Source of the DNA: Phocaeicola oris
GTDB lineage: Bacteria; Bacteroidota; Bacteroidia; Bacteroidales; Bacteroidaceae
Reading direction: 5' to 3'
Length of the DNA: 64,000 bases
NCBI RefSeq assembly: GCF_021295095.1
Contig: NZ_JAJLQX010000005.1
Location: forward strand, 62,001 to 126,000
Made by a program: the position numbers and the translations under genes. The notes beneath the pieces were generated by a model. The model searched no databases. It worked only from the letters and a program-made list of their open reading frames with translations, and was not told where the DNA came from. How positions within the stretch are numbered: the first letter of the stretch is position 1; each line of letters starts with the position of its first letter. This document shows, piece by piece, positions 1 through 7,458 of the stretch.

Positions 1-97
1 GCTGGGGAGCCTTGACCACTAACTGATGTATGACCAGCTGTTCTTTGGCTGCTGATGCCCTATTCGTCTTTTCAGCTTTTCTTCTCTTGTTCGCCAT
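1..97 (-). CDS. 5' fragment of a phage gene, possibly portal
   Basis: An ATG at 97 reading leftward opens a frame that runs off the window edge (32 residues seen, a lysine/arginine-rich start MANKRRKAEK). It is 9 bases downstream of the DUF1320 gene in the same leftward operon. In Mu-like phages the portal (gp29, DUF935) follows the large terminase, so a portal is the likeliest identity. That is inference from position; the visible residues do not decide it. Confidence 0.4.
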   Translation of the reverse strand, partial: MANKRRKAEKTNRASAAKEQLVIHQLVVKAPQ

Positions 98-106
98 AGT
101 TATGTA

Positions 107-532
107 TTAAAAATGTTGACTGCGTTTGGGATTGCTCCCATATATATATTCACTTGCGGTATCGGGTTTCCCGTCACCATCCTCGTCTATAACGGGCAGA
201 TCCGGTTTAATGTCTGATTTTTGCACCTGCCTGAGCCATGCCACCGCACGTTCGTAGCGATCCTGCCGGAGTTGCAGGTCGGTACCCGCGTTGCAGAGGT
301 TTACAAAATGCCACACGGCGATGTCCTTAATAAAAATGAGGAGCAGGGCGTTTCTTTGGTCTCCCGTGGCCTCGAAAATCTTTTTGCGGTCATAGGCGCC
401 GAGATAGCCGTATGCTTCCTGCGTGGCAGCGTCAATGGCTGCCGTGAGGATTGTTTCATCCTCTCTGCTGATAACCTCTATGTTTTCTTTGTAGAGGTGC
501 GTTTCCAATTCTTTGGGTGTGATAAATGCCAT
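107..532 (-). CDS. Mu gp36-like (DUF1320) head/neck protein
   Basis: A 141-residue protein resembling the DUF1320 family, whose Mu member is gp36, encoded in the head region and thought to act in head completion or head-tail joining. The pattern is a short acidic helical protein opening with FITPKELETHLY and an aspartate-rich stretch DEDGDGKPD near residues 117-125. It is the third gene of a leftward operon after the two terminase genes, starting 2 bases after the large terminase stop. Length agrees with the family. The family call rests on pattern and context, so it is moderate. Confidence 0.65.
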   Translation of the reverse strand: MAFITPKELETHLYKENIEVISREDETILTAAIDAATQEAYGYLGAYDRKKIFEATGDQRNALLLIFIKDIAVWHFVNLCNAGTDLQLRQDRYERAVAWLRQVQKSDIKPDLPVIDEDGDGKPDTASEYIYGSNPKRSQHF

Positions 533-534
533 GG

Positions 535-2055
535 TTAAAATCTTTTTTTATTGATTACACGTGTGCCCACGGTGTAGGATCCGACCGAGAGCGTGCTTAT
601 TTTCTCGTTGATAATCCATACGCCGCCTTCGACGCAGTCCACGCCGTCAGCGGGTGATTTCATCGCCCTGTTGATGAGCAGGAACTGCTCTTCCAGCCTT
701 TTCATGTGCGGATTATCCTTTTCGTCTATGTTAAGAATGAGTTTGCCCTGCCGGTTCAGCGGCTCAAGGTTTCCCTCGATGCGATCGAACTTTTCCGGTT
801 TCCTTCTGGTGTCCGGTATAATACCAATAAATCCGAGCTGTTTTCCTTTTTCGTTAAACAGGGGAATGAATACCTGTTCGTAGAAAGGATCCTGCAGCTT
901 GTTATTTTCGATGTAATTATACACTTGCGTTTTTTGTCCCACGTAATCCCGGAGATAATAATACCAATTCACGTACTCCTCGTTGACCACGTGATCCAGA
1001 TATCCGGTGTAAACATAGAACTTGCCGTCGTAATATCCGATAAGGAAGCAGGCTTTGAACGAGGTGGCTTTGTTTTTCGAGTTGGACGGAGCCGGATCCC
1101 CGTAAGCCACCGCGAACTGCAGTTTCGACAACGGCGGGCATTTGCCCCATGTCATTTCCTTGAACGTGTCCCCCTCGGATAGCGGGTTGTTCATGTATTC
1201 CTGCTGGAATGCCTTGGTGCTTATTTTATTCTGAATACGATTGATGTGCTTTTCCGTGTTCTTCTCCGGCCAGCTGGATTTGCCTTCCATGTCTCGAATG
1301 TTTATGATGTCCCAATGGTCGGCTTTTTCGCCTGCCCGTTTCACGCAGCAGTCAAGGGCAATCAGATTACCGCAGAACACCACCAATAAATCCTCGCTGA
1401 TGGATCGGGTCGGGAACAGTGCCGCTTCGAACCACTCCCATTTTTTCTTCAGGATGTCCGGATTTCGGCAGTCCGCGTCCGTGTCGAAGTCATCCACGAG
1501 GATGGTGTCCGGACGTGCCGCGTCCTTTCTGGTGCCACGGGGGGACTCCAGCGCGCCGATTGCCCGGAACGTAGCCCCGGTAGTGAGGGTGAATTCATCT
1601 TCCGTCCAGCTTCCGAATTCCCTTAAATCGCCATAATACGCCTTGAGGATGGAATTGCCCTCAAAGGCTTTTTTATAGGGGGCTAAGAGACGAACAGCGT
1701 TGTCGTGACTGTTTGATATGAGCAGCACGTTCTTTTTCTTTTGGGTCAGTACAAGATACATGGCGCACATGAATACGATGGTGGATTTAGCCAGCTCACG
1801 TGACCACGAAAGGACTTCGTACCATTCCATATTGGTGGTGATGCGTCTGATTGCCTGTTGATGGAACTTGGTAAAGGGGTACTTGGCAAACTCCGAGAAA
1901 AAGAACAATATCCATTCGATGGCGTTCGCTTCCAGCTTTTTCAGCTTCTTTTTCCGCTCTACCGGCGAGAGGTTGTCGGCTGCTTTGTCTCTTTTAAGTG
2001 AACGGTGGTATTCAGTCCACTCCTTGTATGCCTGAATGTCATCTATTTTACCCAT
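535..2055 (-). CDS. Phage terminase large subunit (Mu gp28-like)
   Basis: The 506-residue packaging motor ATPase-nuclease. A variant Walker A (SRELAKST, about residues 84-91) and a Walker B-like run (ILVDDFD, about 184-190) mark the ATPase. The downstream YGDPAP (about 319-324) fits the first acidic residue of the RNase H-like nuclease that cuts the concatemer or, in Mu-like phages, the integrated DNA. The start overlaps the end of the small terminase gene by 13 bases, which indicates translational coupling. Its minus orientation, opposite to the capsid gene, is discussed in the findings. Confidence 0.85.
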   Translation of the reverse strand: MGKIDDIQAYKEWTEYHRSLKRDKAADNLSPVERKKKLKKLEANAIEWILFFFSEFAKYPFTKFHQQAIRRITTNMEWYEVLSWSRELAKSTIVFMCAMYLVLTQKKKNVLLISNSHDNAVRLLAPYKKAFEGNSILKAYYGDLREFGSWTEDEFTLTTGATFRAIGALESPRGTRKDAARPDTILVDDFDTDADCRNPDILKKKWEWFEAALFPTRSISEDLLVVFCGNLIALDCCVKRAGEKADHWDIINIRDMEGKSSWPEKNTEKHINRIQNKISTKAFQQEYMNNPLSEGDTFKEMTWGKCPPLSKLQFAVAYGDPAPSNSKNKATSFKACFLIGYYDGKFYVYTGYLDHVVNEEYVNWYYYLRDYVGQKTQVYNYIENNKLQDPFYEQVFIPLFNEKGKQLGFIGIIPDTRRKPEKFDRIEGNLEPLNRQGKLILNIDEKDNPHMKRLEEQFLLINRAMKSPADGVDCVEGGVWIINEKISTLSVGSYTVGTRVINKKRF

Positions 2056-2495
2056 TTCATTTTCTCTTTAATATACGCGTCGAAATAATCGCTCAATTCT
2101 TTCGCTTTGCCAAGATCTTGTTGACGTAGCCAGTCAAGCAGTCCGCGGGACACATTGTAAATATCTCTGACGGACGCGTCCTGTTCCAACGCCTCCAGAT
2201 CCGCCGTCAGTTTACGCCGGATATCGGCTTCAGCCGCTGACGGGAAACGTTTACCTTCTTCTTTTTCCGCGATGGATCGGTCAAGCTCGTCCAGCTGTGC
2301 AAGTGTGGAGCTGATGCGCTCCTCCCGTGTTTGCAGGAGGTTGAGCTTTAGATCTTCCCATTCCTTGATCCATTTGTTGATCGTGATACGGGACACCCCT
2401 ATCCTGTCGGCTATTTCCTGCTGGGTGATATTCTCCTTGAGATAAATCAATTTCGCCCATTCTTTCTTTTGATTTTTTTTCAGTTCGCTTGCCAT
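2043..2495 (-). CDS. Terminase small subunit (Mu gp27/DUF1804-like)
   Basis: A 150-residue protein with an N-terminal helix-turn-helix (about residues 24-46, ITQQEIADRIGVSRITINKW) followed by a charged helical region. This is the layout of small terminases that recognise packaging sites and oligomerise. It is first in the leftward operon, immediately ahead of the large terminase. A TACCTTTG box lies 20 bases upstream on the same strand. Length fits DUF1804. The HTH alone could also suit a regulator, but position and coupling favour terminase. Confidence 0.75.
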   Translation of the reverse strand: MASELKKNQKKEWAKLIYLKENITQQEIADRIGVSRITINKWIKEWEDLKLNLLQTREERISSTLAQLDELDRSIAEKEEGKRFPSAAEADIRRKLTADLEALEQDASVRDIYNVSRGLLDWLRQQDLGKAKELSDYFDAYIKEKMKWVK

Positions 2496-2514
2496 GATTC
2501 AATCATTTTAAGTT

Positions 2515-2522
2515 CAAAGGTA
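2515..2522 (-). promoter_or_regulatory. Bacteroidetes -7 box for the terminase operon
   Basis: TACCTTTG on the minus strand matches TAnnTTTG exactly. Transcription would begin near 2508, giving a leader of roughly a dozen bases before the ATG at 2495. No clear -33 element was verified. This lies in the divergent gap (2496-2666) between the two phage structural operons. Confidence 0.5.
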
Positions 2523-2666
2523 AAGCCTTGCGATAAATGAAAATAATTTGTTTGTAGCTATCAACGTTTAATCTAAAACAACAGCAGTTAAGATTGAAAC
2601 GCTTACAGACAGATTTGTACAGCCCGTTTTTTACGCTGAATTTTGTCACAAAATCAAACGATTGAA

Positions 2667-3647
2667 ATGGGAAAATTAACATTTGTCTTACATGATGAAT
2701 CGGTGAACACTTACGGGTTCAGGATGCTCACCGGTGGAGCTAACTTGGAGGAATTTAAAAAGAATCCCGTGATGTTGCTGAATCATAATGATTATGATCT
2801 GCCGATTGGCCGGTGGGAAAATATCCGTGTCGATGGCGGTCAGATTTTAGCCGACGCTGTATTTGATGAGGGGGACGCCCGAGCCAAAGAAGTCATGCGT
2901 AAAGTAGAGAATGATTTTATTCGCATGGCATCCATTGGCGCGTGGCCTCCTGAGGAGAAAAGCGACGCGTATGATTTGATGATGCCTGGACAGACTCTTC
3001 CCACCGTTACCAAATGGGCGGTACGCGAGGCCAGTATCGTCACCATCGGAGCCAACCACAACGCATTGGTATTTTATGACAGAGATAGCAAACAGATTAT
3101 CGACTTGAATGACAGAAACAATCTTATTCGGTTGATAGATAGTAATAACCCTAAAAAACGAATTAAAATGAGTGTACTTACAGACGTATTAAAGTTGAAA
3201 GACGCTGCTTCCGAGGTTGAAATCGTAACAGCCGTTCAGGGCATCATCGCCAATGCGGACCGCTTGGAAAAAGAGAAAAAAACACTGGCGGCTGCCATTG
3301 ATGAGATGAACAAGTCCAAAAAGGAAGCCCAAAAGCAGGAGGCAATAGTCCTGACGGACGCGGCCATTAGAGACGGACGTTATGACGCGAAGGGTCGTGA
3401 GAACCTGCTGAATCTTTTTGATAAGGATTTCGAGGGAACAAAGGCCATGCTGGCCGCCATTCCACGTCGCGCCAACGTGGTTGATCAGATGGGGACTAAA
3501 GGTTCCGGCGTGACTCTTGGTGATTGGAAAGACAAATCTTGGGACGAGCTGGATAAGGCCGGTAAACTCATGGAATTGAAAGATATTTTGCCGGAATTGT
3601 ATAAATCCAAGTTTAAAGAGCGTTTCGGCATCGAACCGAAGATGTAA
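2667..3647 (+). CDS. Prohead protease fused to scaffold-like region
   Basis: The N-terminal part resembles the caudovirus prohead protease: LLNHNDYDLPIGRW (His candidate in NHND) and MASIGAWP (Ser candidate), about residues 35-100. The C-terminal half (about 165-230) is a charged coiled coil followed by a region with AAIRDGRYDAKGRENLL, similar in layout to the scaffold tails of Mu gpI-type proteases. It would process the prohead and shape capsid assembly. A TTG at 2643 extends the frame by 8 residues. ATG at 2667 is preferred because TTG starts are rare and MGKLTF begins the conserved part. The capsid gene follows 25 bases later. Confidence 0.75.
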   Translation: MGKLTFVLHDESVNTYGFRMLTGGANLEEFKKNPVMLLNHNDYDLPIGRWENIRVDGGQILADAVFDEGDARAKEVMRKVENDFIRMASIGAWPPEEKSDAYDLMMPGQTLPTVTKWAVREASIVTIGANHNALVFYDRDSKQIIDLNDRNNLIRLIDSNNPKKRIKMSVLTDVLKLKDAASEVEIVTAVQGIIANADRLEKEKKTLAAAIDEMNKSKKEAQKQEAIVLTDAAIRDGRYDAKGRENLLNLFDKDFEGTKAMLAAIPRRANVVDQMGTKGSGVTLGDWKDKSWDELDKAGKLMELKDILPELYKSKFKERFGIEPKM

Positions 3648-3672
3648 TTATTAACCATAAAACAATATAGCA

Positions 3673-4578
3673 ATGGCAATTCAGAAAGAAATATGGATGG
3701 CAGCTATCGTGGAGGGTTTGTTTGCCTCCAATAGCTTTTTAAGTAAAGCGTTTAACGCAGACGAATACGTGAACAATGGCAAGATTGTTCATATACCGAA
3801 TGCCGGCACAGCGTCCGGGACCAAGAAGAACCGGACAGAGCTACCCGCTAAGGTAACTAAACGAGCGGATATCGACGTGACATTTCCTTTGGATGAATAC
3901 ACCACAGATCCTGTGCTTATCCCTCAAGCTGATACCGTGGAACTCAGTTATGACAAACGGGAATCCGTCCTTCGTCAGAACAAGCTCAAGTTGCAGGATG
4001 ATGTGGCTCTTGATTTTGTCTATAATTGGAGCCCCGCGAAAGACCAGTGTATTGAAACCACCGGCGCGGCTATCGAAGCATATACAGACAGTGCCACCGG
4101 CAAACGAAAAAGTATACGCAAAGATGATGTTTTGGCTTTGATGACACGATTCAATAACGACGACATCCCTCAGGAGGGACGTTATCTGTTGCTGGATGCT
4201 CAGATGTATTCCCAGCTTTTGAATTCCCTGACAGAGAATGAGAATACAGCGTTTCTCGCGTCCGCTGACGCACGGAACGGTATCCTTGGTAAATTGTTCA
4301 GCTTTAATGTCATGATGCGTAGCAAGGTTGCCCTTTACACAGGAAACAAAGCTCCCAAGGCGTGGAGTACTGCCGGTGCCACCACCGATCTTGCCGCCGG
4401 GCTTGCCTGGCATGAACAGAGTGTCTGCCGTGCGCTGGGCGAGGTGAAAGCATTTGAAAGCGTGGACGACGCGACGTATTATGGCGATATTTATTCGTTC
4501 CTTGTACGTGCCGGTGGGCGTATTATGCGCAATGACAAAAAGGGTGTAATCGCTTTAGTTCAAGGCACCGCTGAGTGA
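3673..4578 (+). CDS. Major capsid protein
   Basis: A 301-residue protein directly after the protease/scaffold gene, the standard place of the major capsid gene. It opens with an IWMAAIVEGLFASNSFL helix and has a long hydrophilic loop with KKNRTELPAKVTKRAD, then alternating sheet/helix segments ending with IYSFLVRAGGRIMRND, typical of HK97-fold shell proteins. Its stop overlaps the amidase ATG (TGATG). Function is inferred from position, length and general pattern; no catalytic signature exists for this class. Confidence 0.75.
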   Translation: MAIQKEIWMAAIVEGLFASNSFLSKAFNADEYVNNGKIVHIPNAGTASGTKKNRTELPAKVTKRADIDVTFPLDEYTTDPVLIPQADTVELSYDKRESVLRQNKLKLQDDVALDFVYNWSPAKDQCIETTGAAIEAYTDSATGKRKSIRKDDVLALMTRFNNDDIPQEGRYLLLDAQMYSQLLNSLTENENTAFLASADARNGILGKLFSFNVMMRSKVALYTGNKAPKAWSTAGATTDLAAGLAWHEQSVCRALGEVKAFESVDDATYYGDIYSFLVRAGGRIMRNDKKGVIALVQGTAE

Positions 4579-5042
4579 TGGCAGATTTGAAATATTTGGT
4601 AATCCATTGCACCGCCACGCCTCAAGGCCGTGAAGTAACGAGTGGCGATATCAGGGCATGGCACACGAATCCGGTAAGTAAGGGCGGGCGGGGCTGGAAG
4701 CAAGTAGGATATACCGATATGTTTCATTTGGACGGGTCGATAGAACGATTGATCAGGAACAACGAAGACGCACGGGTGGATCCTTGGGAGGTTACCAATG
4801 GAGCAAAAGGGTACAATACCATTTCCCGGCACATTGTGTATGTTGGCGGCGTGTCCGCCAACGGCAAAATCCCCGAAGACACCCGTACCCCCGACCAACT
4901 GATAGCAATGGAAAATTACGTGAAAGATTTCCACCATCGTTTCCCGCGGGTAAGAATCATCGGTCATAATGAAATTGCGCCCAAAGCATGTCCGTCATTT
5001 GATGTGCAGGCATGGCTCCGAGGCATAGGCATTAATCAATAA
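4578..5042 (+). CDS. N-acetylmuramoyl-L-alanine amidase (endolysin)
   Basis: A 154-residue Amidase_2/PGRP-type endolysin that cleaves the lactoyl-alanine amide bond of peptidoglycan. Zinc ligands are visible in order: His in YLVIHCTAT near residue 10, His in IIGHNEI near residue 136, and Cys in KACPSFD near 144, a known alternative layout (H-H-C) of this fold. There is no signal peptide, so release needs a holin or similar. ATG at 4578 overlaps the capsid stop; a GTG at 4575 is possible but unneeded. The lysis genes sit inside the structural block, between capsid and tail tube. Confidence 0.9.
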   Translation: MADLKYLVIHCTATPQGREVTSGDIRAWHTNPVSKGGRGWKQVGYTDMFHLDGSIERLIRNNEDARVDPWEVTNGAKGYNTISRHIVYVGGVSANGKIPEDTRTPDQLIAMENYVKDFHHRFPRVRIIGHNEIAPKACPSFDVQAWLRGIGINQ

Positions 5043-5054
5043 CAAAGCAAAGAA

Positions 5055-5630
5055 ATGGACGGTCTGATAGACTTTTTAATGTTCGCCCTGCCGGGTGGTT
5101 TTATCGGAAGCTTCTTTACCTGGCTTGTAGGGCGGAGAAAGCAGGACAATGACATGTTGTCCCAACTGCAGGCCTCCATTAATATGCTCAGTAGTGAGAA
5201 CCGGAAGATACTGGAAGAGAACATCCAGCTGCGCCGGGAAAATGTCGATCTGAAAGCAAATCAGGAAGAGATGATTCAAAAACTCTCCCGCCTGACCAAA
5301 GAAGTGGAGCGATTAAGAAAAGTAATCAGTAAACAAACAGGAAATGAGGAAAAAACTAATCAGAGGGGGAACCCTCGTGCTAATGATCGTTATAGTCGTC
5401 TTAAGCCTAATGGGGTGTACCACGGCGACAATAACCAAGACTCGTCAGTCGCGCATACTGACGGATCAGACGAAAAACAGCATCACCACCGAAGCAAACG
5501 GGGTACAGTCGGAAGTGAAGACGCAAAGGACGGAGGAGCTATTGCGGAATCAGAAGACCACCTCCTTGATACGGGAAGTGATTCCGGAGTCGAAAACGAA
5601 AGTGGAGGTGCCGCTGCGGAACCTCCTTAA
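5055..5630 (+). CDS. Membrane-anchored coiled-coil lysis protein
   Basis: The N-terminus carries one membrane segment (about residues 7-26), followed by basic residues (GRRKQ) and a long coiled coil (about 35-95). That topology is shared by holin-like and inner-membrane spanin proteins. The last 95 codons overlap the lipoprotein gene in another frame, and their translation is low-complexity and polar (HHHRSKR, GGAAAEPP). That tail is therefore probably shaped by the other frame. It lies 12 bases after the amidase gene. Either holin or i-spanin would fit; no sequence feature decides between them. Confidence 0.6.
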   Translation: MDGLIDFLMFALPGGFIGSFFTWLVGRRKQDNDMLSQLQASINMLSSENRKILEENIQLRRENVDLKANQEEMIQKLSRLTKEVERLRKVISKQTGNEEKTNQRGNPRANDRYSRLKPNGVYHGDNNQDSSVAHTDGSDEKQHHHRSKRGTVGSEDAKDGGAIAESEDHLLDTGSDSGVENESGGAAAEPP

Positions 5631-6000
5631 TCTGCCGGATGGCGCGGGATACGCCAATAAAGAGGGTCAGGCATCGGTCAGCGTGCAAAGACATGGCGAT
5701 GACATTATGGTAATCAGCCGATGCGATTCTATTGCCAGGCAATGCCTTTTCTACGAACAGGCGGTATTTCGACAACGCAGTGAGATAGATAGTCTGGAGC
5801 AGGCTATATCCCGGATGGAGCAGATGAGGATGCTGAATAATGAGACCTACAAGGCTGAAAGCGACGCGTCTCAAAGTATGACGAAAAAGTCTCCTGCTAC
5901 TAAATATCGATGGCTGTTGGCAGGTTTCCTGTTCGGACTGCTGCTGAAAGTCACTCCACTAAAGAAATTGAAAAACAGAATATTAACTTTTTTAAAATAG
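5344..6000 (+). CDS. Spanin-like lipoprotein with C-terminal membrane segment
   Basis: A 218-residue protein with a lipoprotein signal (basic start, hydrophobic core, lipobox LMGC with Cys25), a middle region containing helical segments, and a C-terminal hydrophobic segment (about residues 188-205) followed by a basic tail. An outer-membrane lipid anchor plus an inner-membrane C-terminal segment is the architecture of unimolecular spanins such as phage T1 gp11, which fuse the two membranes at lysis. The first 287 bases overlap the preceding gene in a different frame, as Rz/Rz1 pairs do. Confidence 0.65.
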   Translation: MRKKLIRGGTLVLMIVIVVLSLMGCTTATITKTRQSRILTDQTKNSITTEANGVQSEVKTQRTEELLRNQKTTSLIREVIPESKTKVEVPLRNLLNLPDGAGYANKEGQASVSVQRHGDDIMVISRCDSIARQCLFYEQAVFRQRSEIDSLEQAISRMEQMRMLNNETYKAESDASQSMTKKSPATKYRWLLAGFLFGLLLKVTPLKKLKNRILTFLK

Positions 6001-6006
6001 AGAACT

Positions 6007-6744
6007 ATGTCAAAAGTATATGTGAATGACGGATACATGATGCTCCTTGATAGCATTTATTTTAATGGCAAAGAGATTGGAAAGATTTCGGATACCGGCA
6101 TCGATTGGGGCGGTGATGCCGCAGAATATATCAAGCTGTTTGCCGCGCAAGTGCGAAATGCTCCGGTAAAGAAGATCAAGAAAAAGGATGCCACTAACCT
6201 ACTAAAATTCACCCTTATTGAGTTGGTGCCTGAAAACTGTAAGGCTGTGATGGGTGGTACGGTGAGCGGAACCAAATGGGAGGCTCCTTCGGAGTCCGTA
6301 TCCTTAGAGGGCGCATTGAAAATCCTTTGTGGCACCGGTCAGACCATTGAGGTGAAGCGTATGACGCTGAATGGTGTCGTGCGGGGTAAAATAGGAGGCG
6401 ATGACCCGCTGGGAATTGACTGTGAGATGGAAATGCTGAATCCGTTGGATGGCAGCTCTCCTTTTAGTTTTGATGACACGGTTCCCTTTATCTCGGTTAA
6501 ACCAACCTCTTTATCTTTTACCAAAGGCGGAGAAAGCAAAACGGTAGATATCGAGGCTTCAGGCGCGTTTTCCGTAGGAAAGGTTCCTACCGGTTTTAGT
6601 CTTGAGATTGTCAATGGGCGGGTTACCATCACCGCAAGTGCCAATACCGGAGCTCAAAGGACCGGAAACATAGAGTTCATCCTCGCGGCCGATAACTCCC
6701 AAAAGGCTGTACTTTCGGTGACTCAGGCTGCCGGTAATGTGTAA
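6007..6744 (+). CDS. Tail tube protein with C-terminal BACON domain
   Basis: The 245-residue protein has a tail-tube-like N-terminal domain (about 1-155) and a C-terminal all-beta domain (about 160-243) beginning ISVKPTSLSFTKGGESKTVD and ending AVLSVTQAAG. That is the pattern of BACON, the Bacteroidetes-associated carbohydrate-binding domain. In phages such beta-sandwich domains decorate tail tubes and may touch mucin or capsule glycans. The gene lies just upstream of the G/GT chaperone and tape measure genes, the canonical place for the tube protein. Tube identity is inferred from order; BACON is recognised from sequence. Confidence 0.7.
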   Translation: MSKVYVNDGYMMLLDSIYFNGKEIGKISDTGIDWGGDAAEYIKLFAAQVRNAPVKKIKKKDATNLLKFTLIELVPENCKAVMGGTVSGTKWEAPSESVSLEGALKILCGTGQTIEVKRMTLNGVVRGKIGGDDPLGIDCEMEMLNPLDGSSPFSFDDTVPFISVKPTSLSFTKGGESKTVDIEASGAFSVGKVPTGFSLEIVNGRVTITASANTGAQRTGNIEFILAADNSQKAVLSVTQAAGNV

Positions 6745-6747
6745 CCC

Positions 6748-7227
6748 ATGGAAAAGGTCGTGGAAATAGAGGCAGCGGAAGCTCTGCTTGACGTGGGAGT
6801 TTCGCTGCCTTTTTTACAGTTTAAGCTGCCTTTTCGCAAGAAACCGATAACCATTAGGTTGGTTATGAAACGTCCTTGTTTGGGTAGCCAGATACGGATT
6901 GCCAAATTATACCTGCAACTGGGCGTTACTTACGAGGAGATGGAGCGGTTCAACAAGCATGAGGAAATGGCGTTTCTGGCCATGCATGGTAAGCGTATAT
7001 CGAAAATGGTAGCCCTGACCATCTGCCGTGGGGAGATTTCCGGCGTATTGTTATCCGGTATTGTGGCCTGGCTGCTCAGGTGGTTTGTACCTGACAAATA
7101 CCTGCAGGGAGCCAACCAGCGTTTTATTGCCCTGCTTGGAACGAAGTCTTTTATGCGTATTATCGAATCGGTTCAGATATCCAATCCGATGAAACCGAGA
7201 ACGAGCCAAAAAAGAAAGGGGAGTTAA
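6748..7227 (+). CDS. Tail assembly chaperone G
   Basis: A 159-residue helical protein between the tail tube and tape measure genes, the position of lambda gpG. It has no recognised enzymatic motif. The 3' end carries a slippery AAAGGGG heptamer in the right phase (7215-7221) a few bases before the TAA stop, so a fraction of ribosomes would shift back one base and continue to 7454. The role, coating the tape measure protein during tail assembly, is inferred from order and from the frameshift signal. Confidence 0.65.
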   Translation: MEKVVEIEAAEALLDVGVSLPFLQFKLPFRKKPITIRLVMKRPCLGSQIRIAKLYLQLGVTYEEMERFNKHEEMAFLAMHGKRISKMVALTICRGEISGVLLSGIVAWLLRWFVPDKYLQGANQRFIALLGTKSFMRIIESVQISNPMKPRTSQKRKGS

Positions 7228-7454
7228 GATCGAGATATGTCGGTTCCCATAGCCCCTTCGGTATGGTGTGGCAGATAGCCGCAGCCACGGGCTGGAGCGT
7301 GAAATACATCCTTTGGGGTGTTAATTACCAAACGCTTCGGATGATGCTTGCCGATGCCCCCCATTACGATATGGATAAAGATAAAAAGCATCCTGCCGGT
7401 AAAAAAAGCCCTAAAAGCCTTGCAGGATTTTTTCAGTCACGATTACAAAAATAA
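6748..7454 (+). CDS. Chaperone GT fusion by -1 frameshift at 7215-7221
   Basis: In the -1 frame after the heptamer A AAG GGG, reading is open from 7218 through 7452-7454 (TAA) and gives a further roughly 78 residues that include MVWQIAAATGW and NYQTLRMML. An isolated 63-residue frame starting at ATG 7263 is part of this extension and need not be a gene of its own. The extended product corresponds to lambda gpGT, whose T part contacts the tail tube protein. The downstream tape measure ATG lies 4 bases after the GT stop. Confidence 0.7.
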
Positions 7455-7458
7455 TGTT

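Noticed and set aside
2643-2666. TTG start extending the protease gene
   Set aside because: The added 8 residues have no distinct feature, TTG starts are rare, and the recognisable part begins at the ATG 2667.
3841-4413. 190-residue minus-strand frame inside the capsid gene
   Set aside because: Antisense shadow with no recognisable domain or promoter; the plus-strand gene is well supported.
7263-7454. Separate 63-residue gene after the chaperone gene
   Set aside because: It lies in the -1 frame continuous with the chaperone gene through the AAAGGGG heptamer, and has no independent start signal.
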